This document shows positions 25,276 through 33,739 of a stretch of DNA of 64,000 nt, one piece after another. This DNA comes from an uncultured Anaerococcus sp. Its GTDB lineage: Bacteria > Bacillota > Clostridia > Tissierellales > Peptoniphilaceae. Position numbers and translations under genes: made by a program. The stretch covers positions 1 to 64,000 of the forward strand of contig CALUCE010000002.1 in NCBI GenBank assembly GCA_943914475.1. Direction: 5' to 3'. Every line of letters starts with the position of its first letter. Position 1 is the stretch's first letter. The notes under the pieces were generated by a model. The model ran no database searches, had not been told where the DNA came from, and saw only the letters and a program-made list of their open reading frames with translations.

Positions 25276-26232
25276 CTAGAATAAAGCTCTTTCGCCATCG
25301 TATCTTCTTACTAGCTTGTTAGCAAGGATGATTAAGATAGCTCCCACTACTGATTGTAATAAACCAACTGCGGAAGAAAGACCAATATCTCCAGTCTTTG
25401 TCAAAGCTCTAAATACATATGTATCCATTACATCAGTAACATTATATAAAGGTCCCGAATTCCTTGGTACTTGGTAGAATAAACCAAAGTCAGCCCTAAA
25501 AATATTTGCCAAAGCCATAATGAAAACTACAGTTATAACTGGTTTTAACATAGGGATGGTAATATTTTTAATTTGTTGCCACTTGGTTGCACCGTCCATA
25601 CTTGCTGCCTCATAATAAGTCCTATCTATACCTGACAAGGCCGATAAGTAAATAACAGTGTTATAACCCAGTCCCTTCCACGTATTGGTCAAAATTAAAA
25701 ATATTGGCCAAAATTTAGAATCCATATACCAATTTTTCTTGTCAAAATTCAAAGCCGCCAAAATCTTGTTTAAAACACCCTTATCTGGTGATAAAAATGC
25801 ATAAACTGCATAAGAAATAACTACCCATGATAAAAAGTATGGTAAAAACATGGATGTTTGGTAGAATTTTGCTGCTTTTCTATTTAGTAATTCAAAAAGC
25901 GCTATAGCAACAAACATGCCTATAACAATATTTAATATGATAAAAATAGTATTATAGACCAAGGTGTTCCTTATAATTCTATAGGCATCGTTTGACTTAA
26001 AGAAGAATTCAAAGTTTTTAAACCCTACCCACTCACTCTTAAAAAGATTGACAAAGAAATTTTTAGAGTAAACTCTGTAGTCTTTAAAGGCAATCAATGC
26101 TCCAAACATTGGCAAATAGCATAGGCATATAAACCAGATAAATCCAGGTATGCAGAATAATAGCAATTGCCAGTTTTGTTTTAGTTTTTTCTTAAACGGT
26201 TTTTTGTTGGCTTTTTTCTTATTCTTTTCCAA
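25276..26232 (-). CDS. Oligosaccharide ABC transporter permease (LplB/YteP type)
   Basis: This is the MalF-like permease half with six helices and the EAA loop YYEAASMDGATKWQQIKNI. The N-terminus is very basic (KNKKKANKKPFKKKLK), as in LplB proteins. I call the start at TTG 26232 (318 aa): GGGAGG lies 7 nt upstream, and the predicted promoter (TTGACG, 17 bp, TATCAT) places transcription start near 26250. That is downstream of the ATG at 26274, so the ATG cannot be used from this promoter. First gene of permease-permease-binding protein-GH38-GH125. Confidence 0.88.
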   Translation of the reverse strand: MEKNKKKANKKPFKKKLKQNWQLLLFCIPGFIWFICLCYLPMFGALIAFKDYRVYSKNFFVNLFKSEWVGFKNFEFFFKSNDAYRIIRNTLVYNTIFIILNIVIGMFVAIALFELLNRKAAKFYQTSMFLPYFLSWVVISYAVYAFLSPDKGVLNKILAALNFDKKNWYMDSKFWPIFLILTNTWKGLGYNTVIYLSALSGIDRTYYEAASMDGATKWQQIKNITIPMLKPVITVVFIMALANIFRADFGLFYQVPRNSGPLYNVTDVMDTYVFRALTKTGDIGLSSAVGLLQSVVGAILIILANKLVRRYDGERALF

Positions 26233-26256
26233 CTTCCAGCCTCCCTTCTTCTTAAA

Positions 26257-26293
26257 ATGATAGAGATTAATCATAGTTTCGTCAACGTTTTCA
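26257..26293 (-). promoter_or_regulatory. Importer promoter overlapped by a cre-like (CcpA) box
   Basis: On the minus strand TTGACG (26285-26280), a 17-bp spacer and TATCAT (26262-26257) form a sigma-A promoter. TGAAAACGTTGACG (26293-26280) matches 13 of 14 positions of the Gram-positive catabolite-responsive element TGWAANCGNTNWCA and covers the -35 box. This is classic geometry for CcpA repression. Confidence 0.75.
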
Positions 26294-26352
26294 TGCTTTT
26301 AGATTTCTAGTGCAACATATTTCACTGATCTCTTTTGCACACGCAACTAGTT

Positions 26353-26982
26353 TCATATATTTTTATTTATAAATACCATGGCAAAAGCTAAAAGGTTTAT
26401 AAAAATATAGAGTCTAAGTAGGTTAATACCAAGGAAGTTTATAAGTACAAAGGCTATTACAAAGTTGATTAAGGATATATAAAAATATTTTATAGTAAGG
26501 ATTATGGAGTTTATTATCACTTGCTTAAGCTTTATTTCCTCCCTTAAACTTATCTGTAAAATAGTGAAAAAGATTACATTTACCCAAATAAAAAGCAATA
26601 AGTATGCCAAAAATCCTAGAAAATGACTTATATCTCTTAGCTTAAATAAGGAATAAGTTCCATAAAAGGAAACAAAGAAAATGACTAAGTAGAAGATATA
26701 TTTTTTCCCAAAATCTTTTTTTATTTCCCTAAATATATGATTTTTATAATATTTCTTGCTATTTACAAAAATTTCATGGTAAGAAAAACTTAAACCCTCC
26801 AAACTTAAGCCTAGCAGAGGCATAAGCAGGGTAAATAGCAAAATATAATCGGTTATTTGATTGTTAACAAGTAATGAAACCAAAAAAATTGGTATAAGTA
26901 AAAGGGAAGCATAAAGGTTATTAACCAAAACGCTTAACAAAAACACACCAATCTTATCAATTAATAAAGCAAATTTTTTCAT
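26353..26982 (-). CDS. YesL-like (DUF624) membrane protein
   Basis: This 209-residue hydrophobic protein has about five membrane helices spread over the chain and few charged residues except in a short loop near residue 75 (KKYYKNHIFREIKKDF). The length and pattern match the YesL/DUF624 family, which in Firmicutes is habitually encoded beside LplB/LplC-type oligosaccharide importers. Its molecular role is not known. It lies between the importer permease and the ATPase, after a hairpin that follows the ATPase gene. Assignment rests on pattern and neighbourhood more than on a strong motif. Confidence 0.65.
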   Translation of the reverse strand: MKKFALLIDKIGVFLLSVLVNNLYASLLLIPIFLVSLLVNNQITDYILLFTLLMPLLGLSLEGLSFSYHEIFVNSKKYYKNHIFREIKKDFGKKYIFYLVIFFVSFYGTYSLFKLRDISHFLGFLAYLLLFIWVNVIFFTILQISLREEIKLKQVIINSIILTIKYFYISLINFVIAFVLINFLGINLLRLYIFINLLAFAMVFINKNI

Positions 26983-26996
26983 AAGACCTCATAAAA

Positions 26997-27014
26997 GGGC
27001 TTGTAAACAAGCCC
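26997..27014 (-). terminator. Hairpin after the MsmK/UgpC-type ATPase gene
   Basis: GGGCTTGT (26997-27004) and ACAAGCCC (27007-27014) form a tight stem directly beside the ATPase stop codon. TTTTATG follows on the minus strand. It is a short-U terminator, perhaps partial. Confidence 0.65.
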
Positions 27015-28103
27015 CTAGAATATTTTATTTCCAGTATTTTTCTCAAATATATGAATGAATTCTGCATTTAAGTATAATTTTTTAACTTCCCCTATCTCTA
27101 TATCTCTTTCCTTGCCACTGGTTTTGACTTGCAAGACTTTTCCTTCAAAAAACTCTAGGTGGACTATGGTTTCATCGCCAAGCTTTTCTATATTTATAAT
27201 CTTGGCTTCTATTTCAAAGTCATAACCCTCACCAGGACGAAGTTTAATATCTTCTGGTCTTATACCCATAACTACATCCTTGTTATTTTCTTCAAGCCTA
27301 ACTTTTTCTGGTAGGTTTGATAAGTTCATCCTATAGGTATTAAAGCTTAGCACATCATTTGTAAGGTCTCCATCTATAAAGTTCATGGCAGGTGTACCAA
27401 TAAAGCTTGCTACAAAAAGATTGGTAGGTGAATAATATATCTCATCAGGTGTTCCCACTTGTTGGATATAGCCATCCTTCATAACTACTATCCTATCTGC
27501 CATACTCATGGCTTCGACTTGGTCGTGGGTTACATAGATAGTTGTAGTATCAAGTTTTTCATGCAAGAGGGTAATCTCTGTACGCATTTGTACCCTTAAT
27601 TTGGCATCAAGGTTACTCAAAGGTTCATCCATCAAGAATATATCAGCCTGTCTAACTATGGCTCTTCCCAAGGCTACCCTTTGTCTTTGACCACCAGACA
27701 AGGCCTTAGGCTTACGGTCAAGATATTCTATAAGTTGGAGCATCTCTGCAGCTTCCTTAACCCTGACGTCTATTTCTTCCTTATCTAATTTTCTTAATTT
27801 TAGACCAAAGGCCATGTTTTCATAGACTGTCATATGGGGATAAAGTGCATAGGATTGGAATACCATGGCGATATTTCTATCTTTTGGGCTCACTTCATTC
27901 ATTAATTTGTCATTTATGTAAAGATTGCCCGAACTTATCTCTTCAAGTCCCGCAATCATCCTTAGGGTGGTAGACTTTCCACATCCAGAAGGACCTACAA
28001 AAACAATAAATTCATGATCTTCTATATCCAAGTTAAAGTCAAAAACTGCTTGGACATTGTTATCATAAATTTTATTCATATTTTCTAATTTTAAAGTAGT
28101 CAT
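27015..28103 (-). CDS. Carbohydrate ABC transporter ATPase (UgpC/MsmK family)
   Basis: The 362-residue ATPase has Walker A GPSGCGKSTT (about 37), Q-loop FQSYALYPHM, signature LSGGQRQRVALGRA, Walker B IFLMDEPLSNLDA and switch His in YVTHDQVEA. The C-terminal part (about 240-360) is the MalK-type regulatory TOBE region, with VVMGIRPEDIKLR. In Firmicutes one such protein often energises several CUT1 sugar importers. The permeases downstream lack their own ATPase, so this one probably serves them. A hairpin upstream (28109-28160) can cover its Shine-Dalgarno. Confidence 0.93.
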   Translation of the reverse strand: MTTLKLENMNKIYDNNVQAVFDFNLDIEDHEFIVFVGPSGCGKSTTLRMIAGLEEISSGNLYINDKLMNEVSPKDRNIAMVFQSYALYPHMTVYENMAFGLKLRKLDKEEIDVRVKEAAEMLQLIEYLDRKPKALSGGQRQRVALGRAIVRQADIFLMDEPLSNLDAKLRVQMRTEITLLHEKLDTTTIYVTHDQVEAMSMADRIVVMKDGYIQQVGTPDEIYYSPTNLFVASFIGTPAMNFIDGDLTNDVLSFNTYRMNLSNLPEKVRLEENNKDVVMGIRPEDIKLRPGEGYDFEIEAKIINIEKLGDETIVHLEFFEGKVLQVKTSGKERDIEIGEVKKLYLNAEFIHIFEKNTGNKIF

Positions 28104-28108
28104 TTATG

Positions 28109-28160
28109 CCTCCAAGTAAAATAAAATCTATAGATATCATATCAAAGGCTTTACTTGGAG
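28109..28160 (-). promoter_or_regulatory. Inverted repeat that can sequester the ATPase ribosome-binding site
   Basis: CTCCAAGTAAA (28110-28120) and TTTACTTGGAG (28150-28160) are an 11-bp perfect inverted repeat with a 29-nt AT-rich loop. In the minus-strand RNA the 3' arm contains the GGAGG Shine-Dalgarno of the ATPase gene (start 28103), so folding would block ribosome access. The 5' arm overlaps the last codons of the upstream gene. There is no U run, so it is not an ordinary terminator. Confidence 0.5.
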
Positions 28161-28678
28161 TCTTGTTCATTTTGCACAATATAATATAGGTTGAAAAGTC
28201 CTAGGGATATTAGGTCGTTAAAGTCATATCCCGTAAGACTAAAGGCTTGCCTAAGCCTGTAATTTAGCGTATTTCTATGAAGAAAGTTTATCTCAGAAGT
28301 CTTAACCTTATTTAAAGAATTGTTGTAAAGGTTGTAAAGATCATACTGGATATAGTCTGGCAAAATAGAAAAATTTTTATCTAGTTCATTAATTAAGGTC
28401 CTATCCTTCTCCCTCAACCTCAAAAGAGCCAGGTCATAGGATGTGTATAGAAGATTCTTATAGTTTCTTAGCTCCTTAAGCAAGTGCTTTTCCAAACAAG
28501 TCATATTTGTAGCTATAAGAACCTTTATATTTTCCTCATAGAAAAAGTTACTTAATATTTTTTCATCACCTATATTTTCTGCAAGAATATAATTTTCATA
28601 AACCTGATCTTCAAAAAGAAGACTTAATTTTTCTTTTTGAAAATCATTTAGTTTATCTGAAAAAATATAGTAGCGCAT
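28151..28678 (-). CDS. Small regulator with PucR/CdaR-type C-terminal HTH
   Basis: The 175-residue protein has a C-terminal HTH_30-type segment reading HRNTLNYRLRQAFSLTGYDF (about 133-152), typical of PucR/CdaR-like activators. The N-terminal 120 residues do not resemble a GAF domain or the usual purine-sensing domain and look like a short alpha/beta module. It abuts the aldo/keto reductase stop with no gap and precedes the sugar ATPase gene. The neighbours suggest control of sugar import or its own operon; the target is unknown. Confidence 0.7.
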   Translation of the reverse strand: MRYYIFSDKLNDFQKEKLSLLFEDQVYENYILAENIGDEKILSNFFYEENIKVLIATNMTCLEKHLLKELRNYKNLLYTSYDLALLRLREKDRTLINELDKNFSILPDYIQYDLYNLYNNSLNKVKTSEINFLHRNTLNYRLRQAFSLTGYDFNDLISLGLFNLYYIVQNEQDSK

Positions 28679-29515
28679 TTACTTTCTGCCTATTTCATCA
28701 AGCCAAGCTTGATCTCCAGGTCTGTTTGAGTAGGACTTATCTTGATCAAGTTTCTTTATAAGTTCCATATCCTCTGGTGAAATCTCAAAATCAAATACAG
28801 ATATATTTTCTTTGACCCTGGACTTGTGGACAGATTTAGGTATGACCATGGTTCCTCTTTCTATATTCCACCTTAGAGCTATTTGGGCTGGACTTTTGCC
28901 ATATTTTTTAGCCAAATCTTTTAGAATTTCTTCATCCAAAAGATCAGACTTACCCCTGGCTATAGGTGACCAGGCTTGGTGGTTGATCTTATTTTCTTTT
29001 AAATATTGAACTAGGTCAGCTTGTTGAAGGTGGGGATGTGATTCTAGTTGGTCCATGGCTGGCTTTTCTCCAAGCTTTAAAAGCTCCTCCATTTGTTCTT
29101 GGTTAAAATTACACACAGCTATAGACTTTACTATCTCTTGTCTTTTATAGTCTTTAAAAACCTCCCAGGCTTCATCAAAGTATTTTCCATACCAGTGCAA
29201 GTGGATTACATCTATATAGTCAGTTTGTAGGGCTTTTAAGGAATTTTCTATAGACTGTCTGGTAAGGTCCTTACCAAACATGGAAGGCCAAACCTTGGTA
29301 GCTATTTTTATATCTTCTCTCTTAGCTGGGGCATTTTTTAAGGCAAGACCCAGGATGTCTTCATTTTCATAAAAGGCTGCAGTATCAAAATATTCATAGC
29401 CATTTTCAAAGGCTGCCTCTATAGCCTCTTCCATATCCTTTCTTTCAGTAATTTTATAGGTTCCCATACCAAGTGCAGGAACTTTGTTTCCATCATTTAA
29501 TGTATAGTAAATCAT
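28679..29515 (-). CDS. Aldo/keto reductase
   Basis: This 278-residue NADPH-dependent oxidoreductase has a (beta/alpha)8 fold. It shows the AKR landmarks GMGTYKI at the start, FDTAAFYENED with catalytic Asp/Tyr (about 44-50), KVWP with the catalytic Lys (about 78), HLHWYG with the His, and the C-terminal cofactor motif VIPKSVHKSRVKEN. It resembles the 2,5-diketo-gluconate reductase-like (YvgN) group. The physiological substrate is unknown; methylglyoxal or other aldehydes are typical. AAGGAGG lies 6 nt upstream. It is divergent from the SDR gene and heads a transcript continuing into the PucR-like gene. Confidence 0.92.
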   Translation of the reverse strand: MIYYTLNDGNKVPALGMGTYKITERKDMEEAIEAAFENGYEYFDTAAFYENEDILGLALKNAPAKREDIKIATKVWPSMFGKDLTRQSIENSLKALQTDYIDVIHLHWYGKYFDEAWEVFKDYKRQEIVKSIAVCNFNQEQMEELLKLGEKPAMDQLESHPHLQQADLVQYLKENKINHQAWSPIARGKSDLLDEEILKDLAKKYGKSPAQIALRWNIERGTMVIPKSVHKSRVKENISVFDFEISPEDMELIKKLDQDKSYSNRPGDQAWLDEIGRK

Positions 29516-29560
29516 CTTTTCCTCCTTAAGATTCTAATTTTTATCTACCCTATTAATCTA

Positions 29561-29569
29561 TGATATAAT
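29561..29569 (+). promoter_or_regulatory. Extended -10 promoter of the SDR gene, predicting a leaderless mRNA
   Basis: TGATATAAT (29561-29569) is a perfect extended -10 element. The expected start site, about 7 nt further on, coincides with the ATG at 29576. There is no Shine-Dalgarno and no clear -35 box. Confidence 0.65.
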
Positions 29570-29575
29570 CAAACC

Positions 29576-30304
29576 ATGAAAACAGTATTGATAACAGGCG
29601 CATCCAGAGGAATCGGAGCTGCCATAGCAAGAAAATTAAATCAAAATTATAAAATCGTTATTAACTATAATAAGTCCAAAGACCAAGCCATGGAGCTTTT
29701 AAAAGAATTAAGAGAAAAAAATCCCTATGTAATAGCTGTGCAAGGGGATGTTTCTATGGAAAGGGATGTTGAAAACTTGTTTAAAGTTGCAGAGGAAAAT
29801 TTTGGCCATGTAGATATCCTGGTAAATAACGCAGGTATATCTTATTTTTCTCTAATCCAAGATATGGACTTTCAAGAATGGATCAAGGTCATTAATACCA
29901 ACCTTAATTCTGTATTTTTAAATTCAAAAAGAGCCATCCCAAATATGGTAGCTAGAAAAGATGGAGTCATCATAAATATGTCATCTATCTGGGGAGATTT
30001 TGGCGCTTCTATGGAAGCTTGTTATTCCACTTCCAAAGGAGCTATAAACACCTTTACCAAGGCTTTGGCCAAGGAGCTTGCCCCTTCAAAAATCAGGGTC
30101 AATGCCATAGCACCCGGAATTGTAGAAACTGATATGATGAAAGAAGACTTTACAGAAGAAGAACTTGATGAATTAAGAAGCGAGGTTTTGACTGGAAGAT
30201 TTGCAAAACCTTCCGAGATAGCAAGTCTTGTGGAATATTTAATAAGCGATGATGCAGCCTATATAACAGGTGACATAATCCATATAAATGGAGGTTTTTC
30301 ATAA
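29576..30304 (+). CDS. SDR-family oxidoreductase (FabG/YmfI-like)
   Basis: This 242-residue classical short-chain dehydrogenase has the cofactor motif TGASRGIGAAIA (residues 7-18), NNAG (about 86-89), catalytic Ser in NMSSIWGDFGAS and Tyr-x3-Lys in CYSTSKGA. It ends ITGDIIHINGGFS. The SSIWG...S.E..YS.SKGA pattern recalls the YmfI-type reductases said to act on modified elongation factor P, but FabG-like 3-oxoacyl reduction cannot be excluded. The start is firm because the Rossmann strand begins at codon 2; no ribosome-binding site precedes it, and the promoter predicts leaderless translation. It is monocistronic with its own terminator. Confidence 0.88.
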   Translation: MKTVLITGASRGIGAAIARKLNQNYKIVINYNKSKDQAMELLKELREKNPYVIAVQGDVSMERDVENLFKVAEENFGHVDILVNNAGISYFSLIQDMDFQEWIKVINTNLNSVFLNSKRAIPNMVARKDGVIINMSSIWGDFGASMEACYSTSKGAINTFTKALAKELAPSKIRVNAIAPGIVETDMMKEDFTEEELDELRSEVLTGRFAKPSEIASLVEYLISDDAAYITGDIIHINGGFS

Positions 30305-30348
30305 AAAAATGCTCTTGCTATAAAATTATTTAGCAAGAGCATTTTTTT
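30303..30348. terminator. Bidirectional terminator between SDR gene and addA
   Basis: ATGCTCTTGCTA (30309-30320) pairs with TAGCAAGAGCAT (30331-30342), with long A and T runs on either side. It serves the convergent SDR and repair-operon transcripts. The T run overlaps the addA stop codon. Confidence 0.9.
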
Positions 30349-33300
30349 ATTTTATTTTTGAAAATTCTTTAAAGTTATACCAATATATATAGGAGAATTT
30401 TACAGTTTTTCCTAAGGCTTCTTCTAAGGCTTTTTTATAAAGTTCTAGCTGTCTATCATAAAATCCTTCTCTTTTTAGCTGGTCAGTTTTAAAGTCTATT
30501 AAAACCAAAGAATCTTCCAAGTCAAAGACTAGGTCTATCTGTCCATTTACATAGGTATCTTCATACTTCATAAGGAAGGACTCTTCTTTTCTAATATCTA
30601 TGGCATCCTTATTAAGCTTTTGAATAAGGTCACTATTAAAGAAATCAGCTAGCTTATCATAGTCTAGAATTTCCACTTCTTCCTTATTTATTTTTCTCTC
30701 ATCAATCAAGTTTTCTATCTCAAGCTTTATGGACTCTTCTGTGTATGTCTTTATAGGTAGACTTTGGAAGGCCTTGTGGATTATAGATCCCCTATCTACT
30801 GGCCTAAAGTCTCTTTTTTCTGTAAGAAAATTTGGCTTGCTATAGTCTAGGTTGGTGTAGAACTGGTTAAAGTCTGATTTTTCATAGCCTTCCTCTTCCT
30901 TGGTAAAGTTTTTACTAATTTCTGTTACAGATTTTTTGATAGAAAGCTTACTTTCTGCCTGGTAGGGATATGGCTTATCAAACAGTTGGGCCATATTTTT
31001 AACTTGGTCTTTATCATAATCCTCTGAATTTAAAAAATCATAAATATTTGTAAAGTCAAAATCTTTATTCTCTTCTATTTGGTCTATAAAAGCTATATTT
31101 AAAATTCCATCAGAAAATTTATCGCTTCTATACGAGCCTACTGTAAAATCTTCCATAATTTTATCTTCCATAAGTATAGATAAAATCCAATCCATATAGG
31201 ACCTAAGATCAAGGTAGTTTCTTGTACTTTGAAGTTTTTTTACAGTCCTATCATTAAGATCTGTTTTTCCCACTACATACATCTTGTAAATAGCTCGGGT
31301 TAGTCCTACATAGAGAACTCTCATTTCTTCCTTTTTATCCTTTATCATGGACTTTTCTAAGATTATATTTCTTTTTATAGAAGAAAGTCTTAGCTTGTTC
31401 TCATAGTCTGCCACATTTATGCCAAGACCTAAGTCTTTATCAAAAAGAATGGGCGATCTTGTGTTTTGGATATTGAATGGTCTTTCTGCTTCTGCTAGAA
31501 TTACCACCGGAAATTGGAGTCCTTTGGACTTGTGGATAGTCATAAGTCTTACTAAGTTTTCATTTTCGGATAGATCTCTTGAAGCTTGGAGATTATCAGC
31601 TTGGCCTGATCTTAGACTTGTTACATAGGATAAGAATCCAAAAAGTCCATTATCATTATTTTCATCATAGTCAGCCATCATATCTATAAAGGCTTCTATG
31701 TTTTTTATTCTTTCCTCTCCCCTGTCCCTGGCCAAGAGGAACTTATAATAGGATGTTTTTTCAAAAATATAGTTACCAAATTCATAAAGAGATAGAGTCT
31801 GTAACTTATGATAAAAATCATAAAAGATTGTCTGGAAGTTTATCTTTTTCTCAAGTATTGGCCCTTCTTTTTCATAGACCTCAAAAGCCTCATAGAAGGT
31901 TTTTTCCTCTGAAGATAACCTAATTTCTGCTATATCATCCTCTGTAAAGTCAAAAAGACTTGAACGAAGAACAGCAAGTAAGGTGATATCATCTCTAGGA
32001 TTTTCTATATACTTTAATATATTAATAAAAAATTCTACTTCTACAGCATCGAAAGATACCTTGCTTATATCTGAGAAAAAGGGAATATTAGCTGTCTTAA
32101 AGGCTTGTTCGTACTTATAGACCTTGGATGAAGATCTAAAAAGTATGGCTATATCCCTGTAGTCAAAACCATCTTTTCTAATCTCTTCTATAAGATTTAC
32201 CATATATTCTTCTGAATTTATTTCTTTTCCTAGAACTGATACTTGAACCTTGGGATTTTCTACTTGGTCAAAGGATTTTTGGGGATTTAGCCTATGGCCC
32301 CCATTTTTATAGTCTATATTTGAAGACTCCTTGGTCATAAGTCTATCAAAAATATAGTTATTAAAGCGTATTAGGTCCTTATCTGTTCTAAAGTTTTCGT
32401 TTAAATCTATTCTTTCTGACAGGGGATCTTCTTCATAGGAATCAAGTTTTTCCAAAAACAAAGCAGGCTCAGCAAGTCTAAAGCCATATATGGACTGCTT
32501 AACATCTCCTACGAAGAATAGATTATCAGCACCCTTTAGCTTTTCAATAATATAGTTTTGGATTTCGTTGGAGTCTTGATACTCATCAAAGAATATATAG
32601 GCATAGGCTTCTTTTAACTTATCTACAGCTTCTTTTTTATCTAAAAGTTCAATAAACCTATGTTCCATGTCGGTAAAGTCAAGGTAGTTATTTTCTTGCT
32701 TTTTTCTTTGATAAGTTTCTATAAACTCCTTAGTTAATCTATTTATTTCTCCAAGGACTGTTTTTTCTATAGGATTAAAGATAGACAAAGTTTCTTGGTC
32801 GGTATTTATGGTCAAGGCCAAAACTTTATTATAGGAATCCTTGTAGCCATCTCTGATGGTTTTTACATAGTCCTTTTCCTCAGGATCATCAGCCTTGGCC
32901 TTGCCTGGCATTCTTTTAAAGTTGATTTTTGACCTAGATAAAAATTCATCCAAGCTTTCTTCTTGGTTTTCATCTAAAATTTCTCCCAGACTTTTAAAAG
33001 CCTGGTAGTCAGATTCAAAGGTTTCCCTATAGGTTGGTCTCATGTTTTTTTCTATAGCATAATTAACCAGAGCCAAGGCTTCCTCTTCCAGGTCTTTTAA
33101 TTTTTCCCTTATATAGCCTATGAAAAATCCTAGGGAAATTTCTTCTTTTGTTTTCTCATCAAGCCAGACCAAGGGTCTTACTTGTGAATTAATAAAATCG
33201 TAGGTCTTTTCTATGACCTCCCTTGCTACAGAGTCTTCTCTGGATGAGGCAAAGTTATGGAGAAAGGTCTTAAAATCTTCGGTCATAGCATCATAGGCCC

Positions 33301-33739
33301 TATCAAAAACTTCGTCTATAGAGTCTTTTCTTAAAATAGAAGCTTGGTTTTCATTCATAACCTTAAAAGAAGGAGAGATATTATCAGTCAGATAAAAATA
33401 TTCCCTGAGCATGTCTGAGCAAAATGAGTGAAGGGTCTTTATTTGAGAGCTTTTAAGAAGTTTAATCTGCCTTCTTAAAAAGATCTTGTCAGATCCTTCC
33501 TTGGCCATTTCTTCTTCAAAGGCCTCTCTAATCCTATCTTTCATTTCCACAGAAGCCTTGTTGGTAAAGGTCACTATAATCATGCTATCTATATCGACCT
33601 TCTCATTGATTACTAAAGAAATAACCCTATCTACAAGGACCCTAGTCTTTCCCGAGCCTGCTGCAGCAGATATTATTATATTTTTATTCCTAGTTAGGAT
33701 TGCCTTTTCTTGGGCTTTTGTATATACAATATCAGTCAT
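30347..33739 (-). CDS. addA: ATP-dependent helicase/nuclease subunit A, AddA
   Basis: This 1130-residue UvrD-type helicase with a C-terminal RecB-type nuclease is the motor of the AddAB double-strand-break resection enzyme. Walker A is IISAAAGSGKTRVLVDRV near residue 23. Helicase motifs include YIFFDEYQDSN (about 385), FVGDVKQSIYGFR and LMTIHKSKGLQFPVV. The nuclease motif is NGQIDLVFDLEDSLVLIDFKTD (about 1060-1085). It is somewhat shorter than Bacillus AddA. The start overlaps the addB stop by 8 bp, and it is the last gene of yaaA-sbcD-sbcC-addB-addA. Confidence 0.95.
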   Translation of the reverse strand: MTDIVYTKAQEKAILTRNKNIIISAAAGSGKTRVLVDRVISLVINEKVDIDSMIIVTFTNKASVEMKDRIREAFEEEMAKEGSDKIFLRRQIKLLKSSQIKTLHSFCSDMLREYFYLTDNISPSFKVMNENQASILRKDSIDEVFDRAYDAMTEDFKTFLHNFASSREDSVAREVIEKTYDFINSQVRPLVWLDEKTKEEISLGFFIGYIREKLKDLEEEALALVNYAIEKNMRPTYRETFESDYQAFKSLGEILDENQEESLDEFLSRSKINFKRMPGKAKADDPEEKDYVKTIRDGYKDSYNKVLALTINTDQETLSIFNPIEKTVLGEINRLTKEFIETYQRKKQENNYLDFTDMEHRFIELLDKKEAVDKLKEAYAYIFFDEYQDSNEIQNYIIEKLKGADNLFFVGDVKQSIYGFRLAEPALFLEKLDSYEEDPLSERIDLNENFRTDKDLIRFNNYIFDRLMTKESSNIDYKNGGHRLNPQKSFDQVENPKVQVSVLGKEINSEEYMVNLIEEIRKDGFDYRDIAILFRSSSKVYKYEQAFKTANIPFFSDISKVSFDAVEVEFFINILKYIENPRDDITLLAVLRSSLFDFTEDDIAEIRLSSEEKTFYEAFEVYEKEGPILEKKINFQTIFYDFYHKLQTLSLYEFGNYIFEKTSYYKFLLARDRGEERIKNIEAFIDMMADYDENNDNGLFGFLSYVTSLRSGQADNLQASRDLSENENLVRLMTIHKSKGLQFPVVILAEAERPFNIQNTRSPILFDKDLGLGINVADYENKLRLSSIKRNIILEKSMIKDKKEEMRVLYVGLTRAIYKMYVVGKTDLNDRTVKKLQSTRNYLDLRSYMDWILSILMEDKIMEDFTVGSYRSDKFSDGILNIAFIDQIEENKDFDFTNIYDFLNSEDYDKDQVKNMAQLFDKPYPYQAESKLSIKKSVTEISKNFTKEEEGYEKSDFNQFYTNLDYSKPNFLTEKRDFRPVDRGSIIHKAFQSLPIKTYTEESIKLEIENLIDERKINKEEVEILDYDKLADFFNSDLIQKLNKDAIDIRKEESFLMKYEDTYVNGQIDLVFDLEDSLVLIDFKTDQLKREGFYDRQLELYKKALEEALGKTVKFSYIYWYNFKEFSKIK

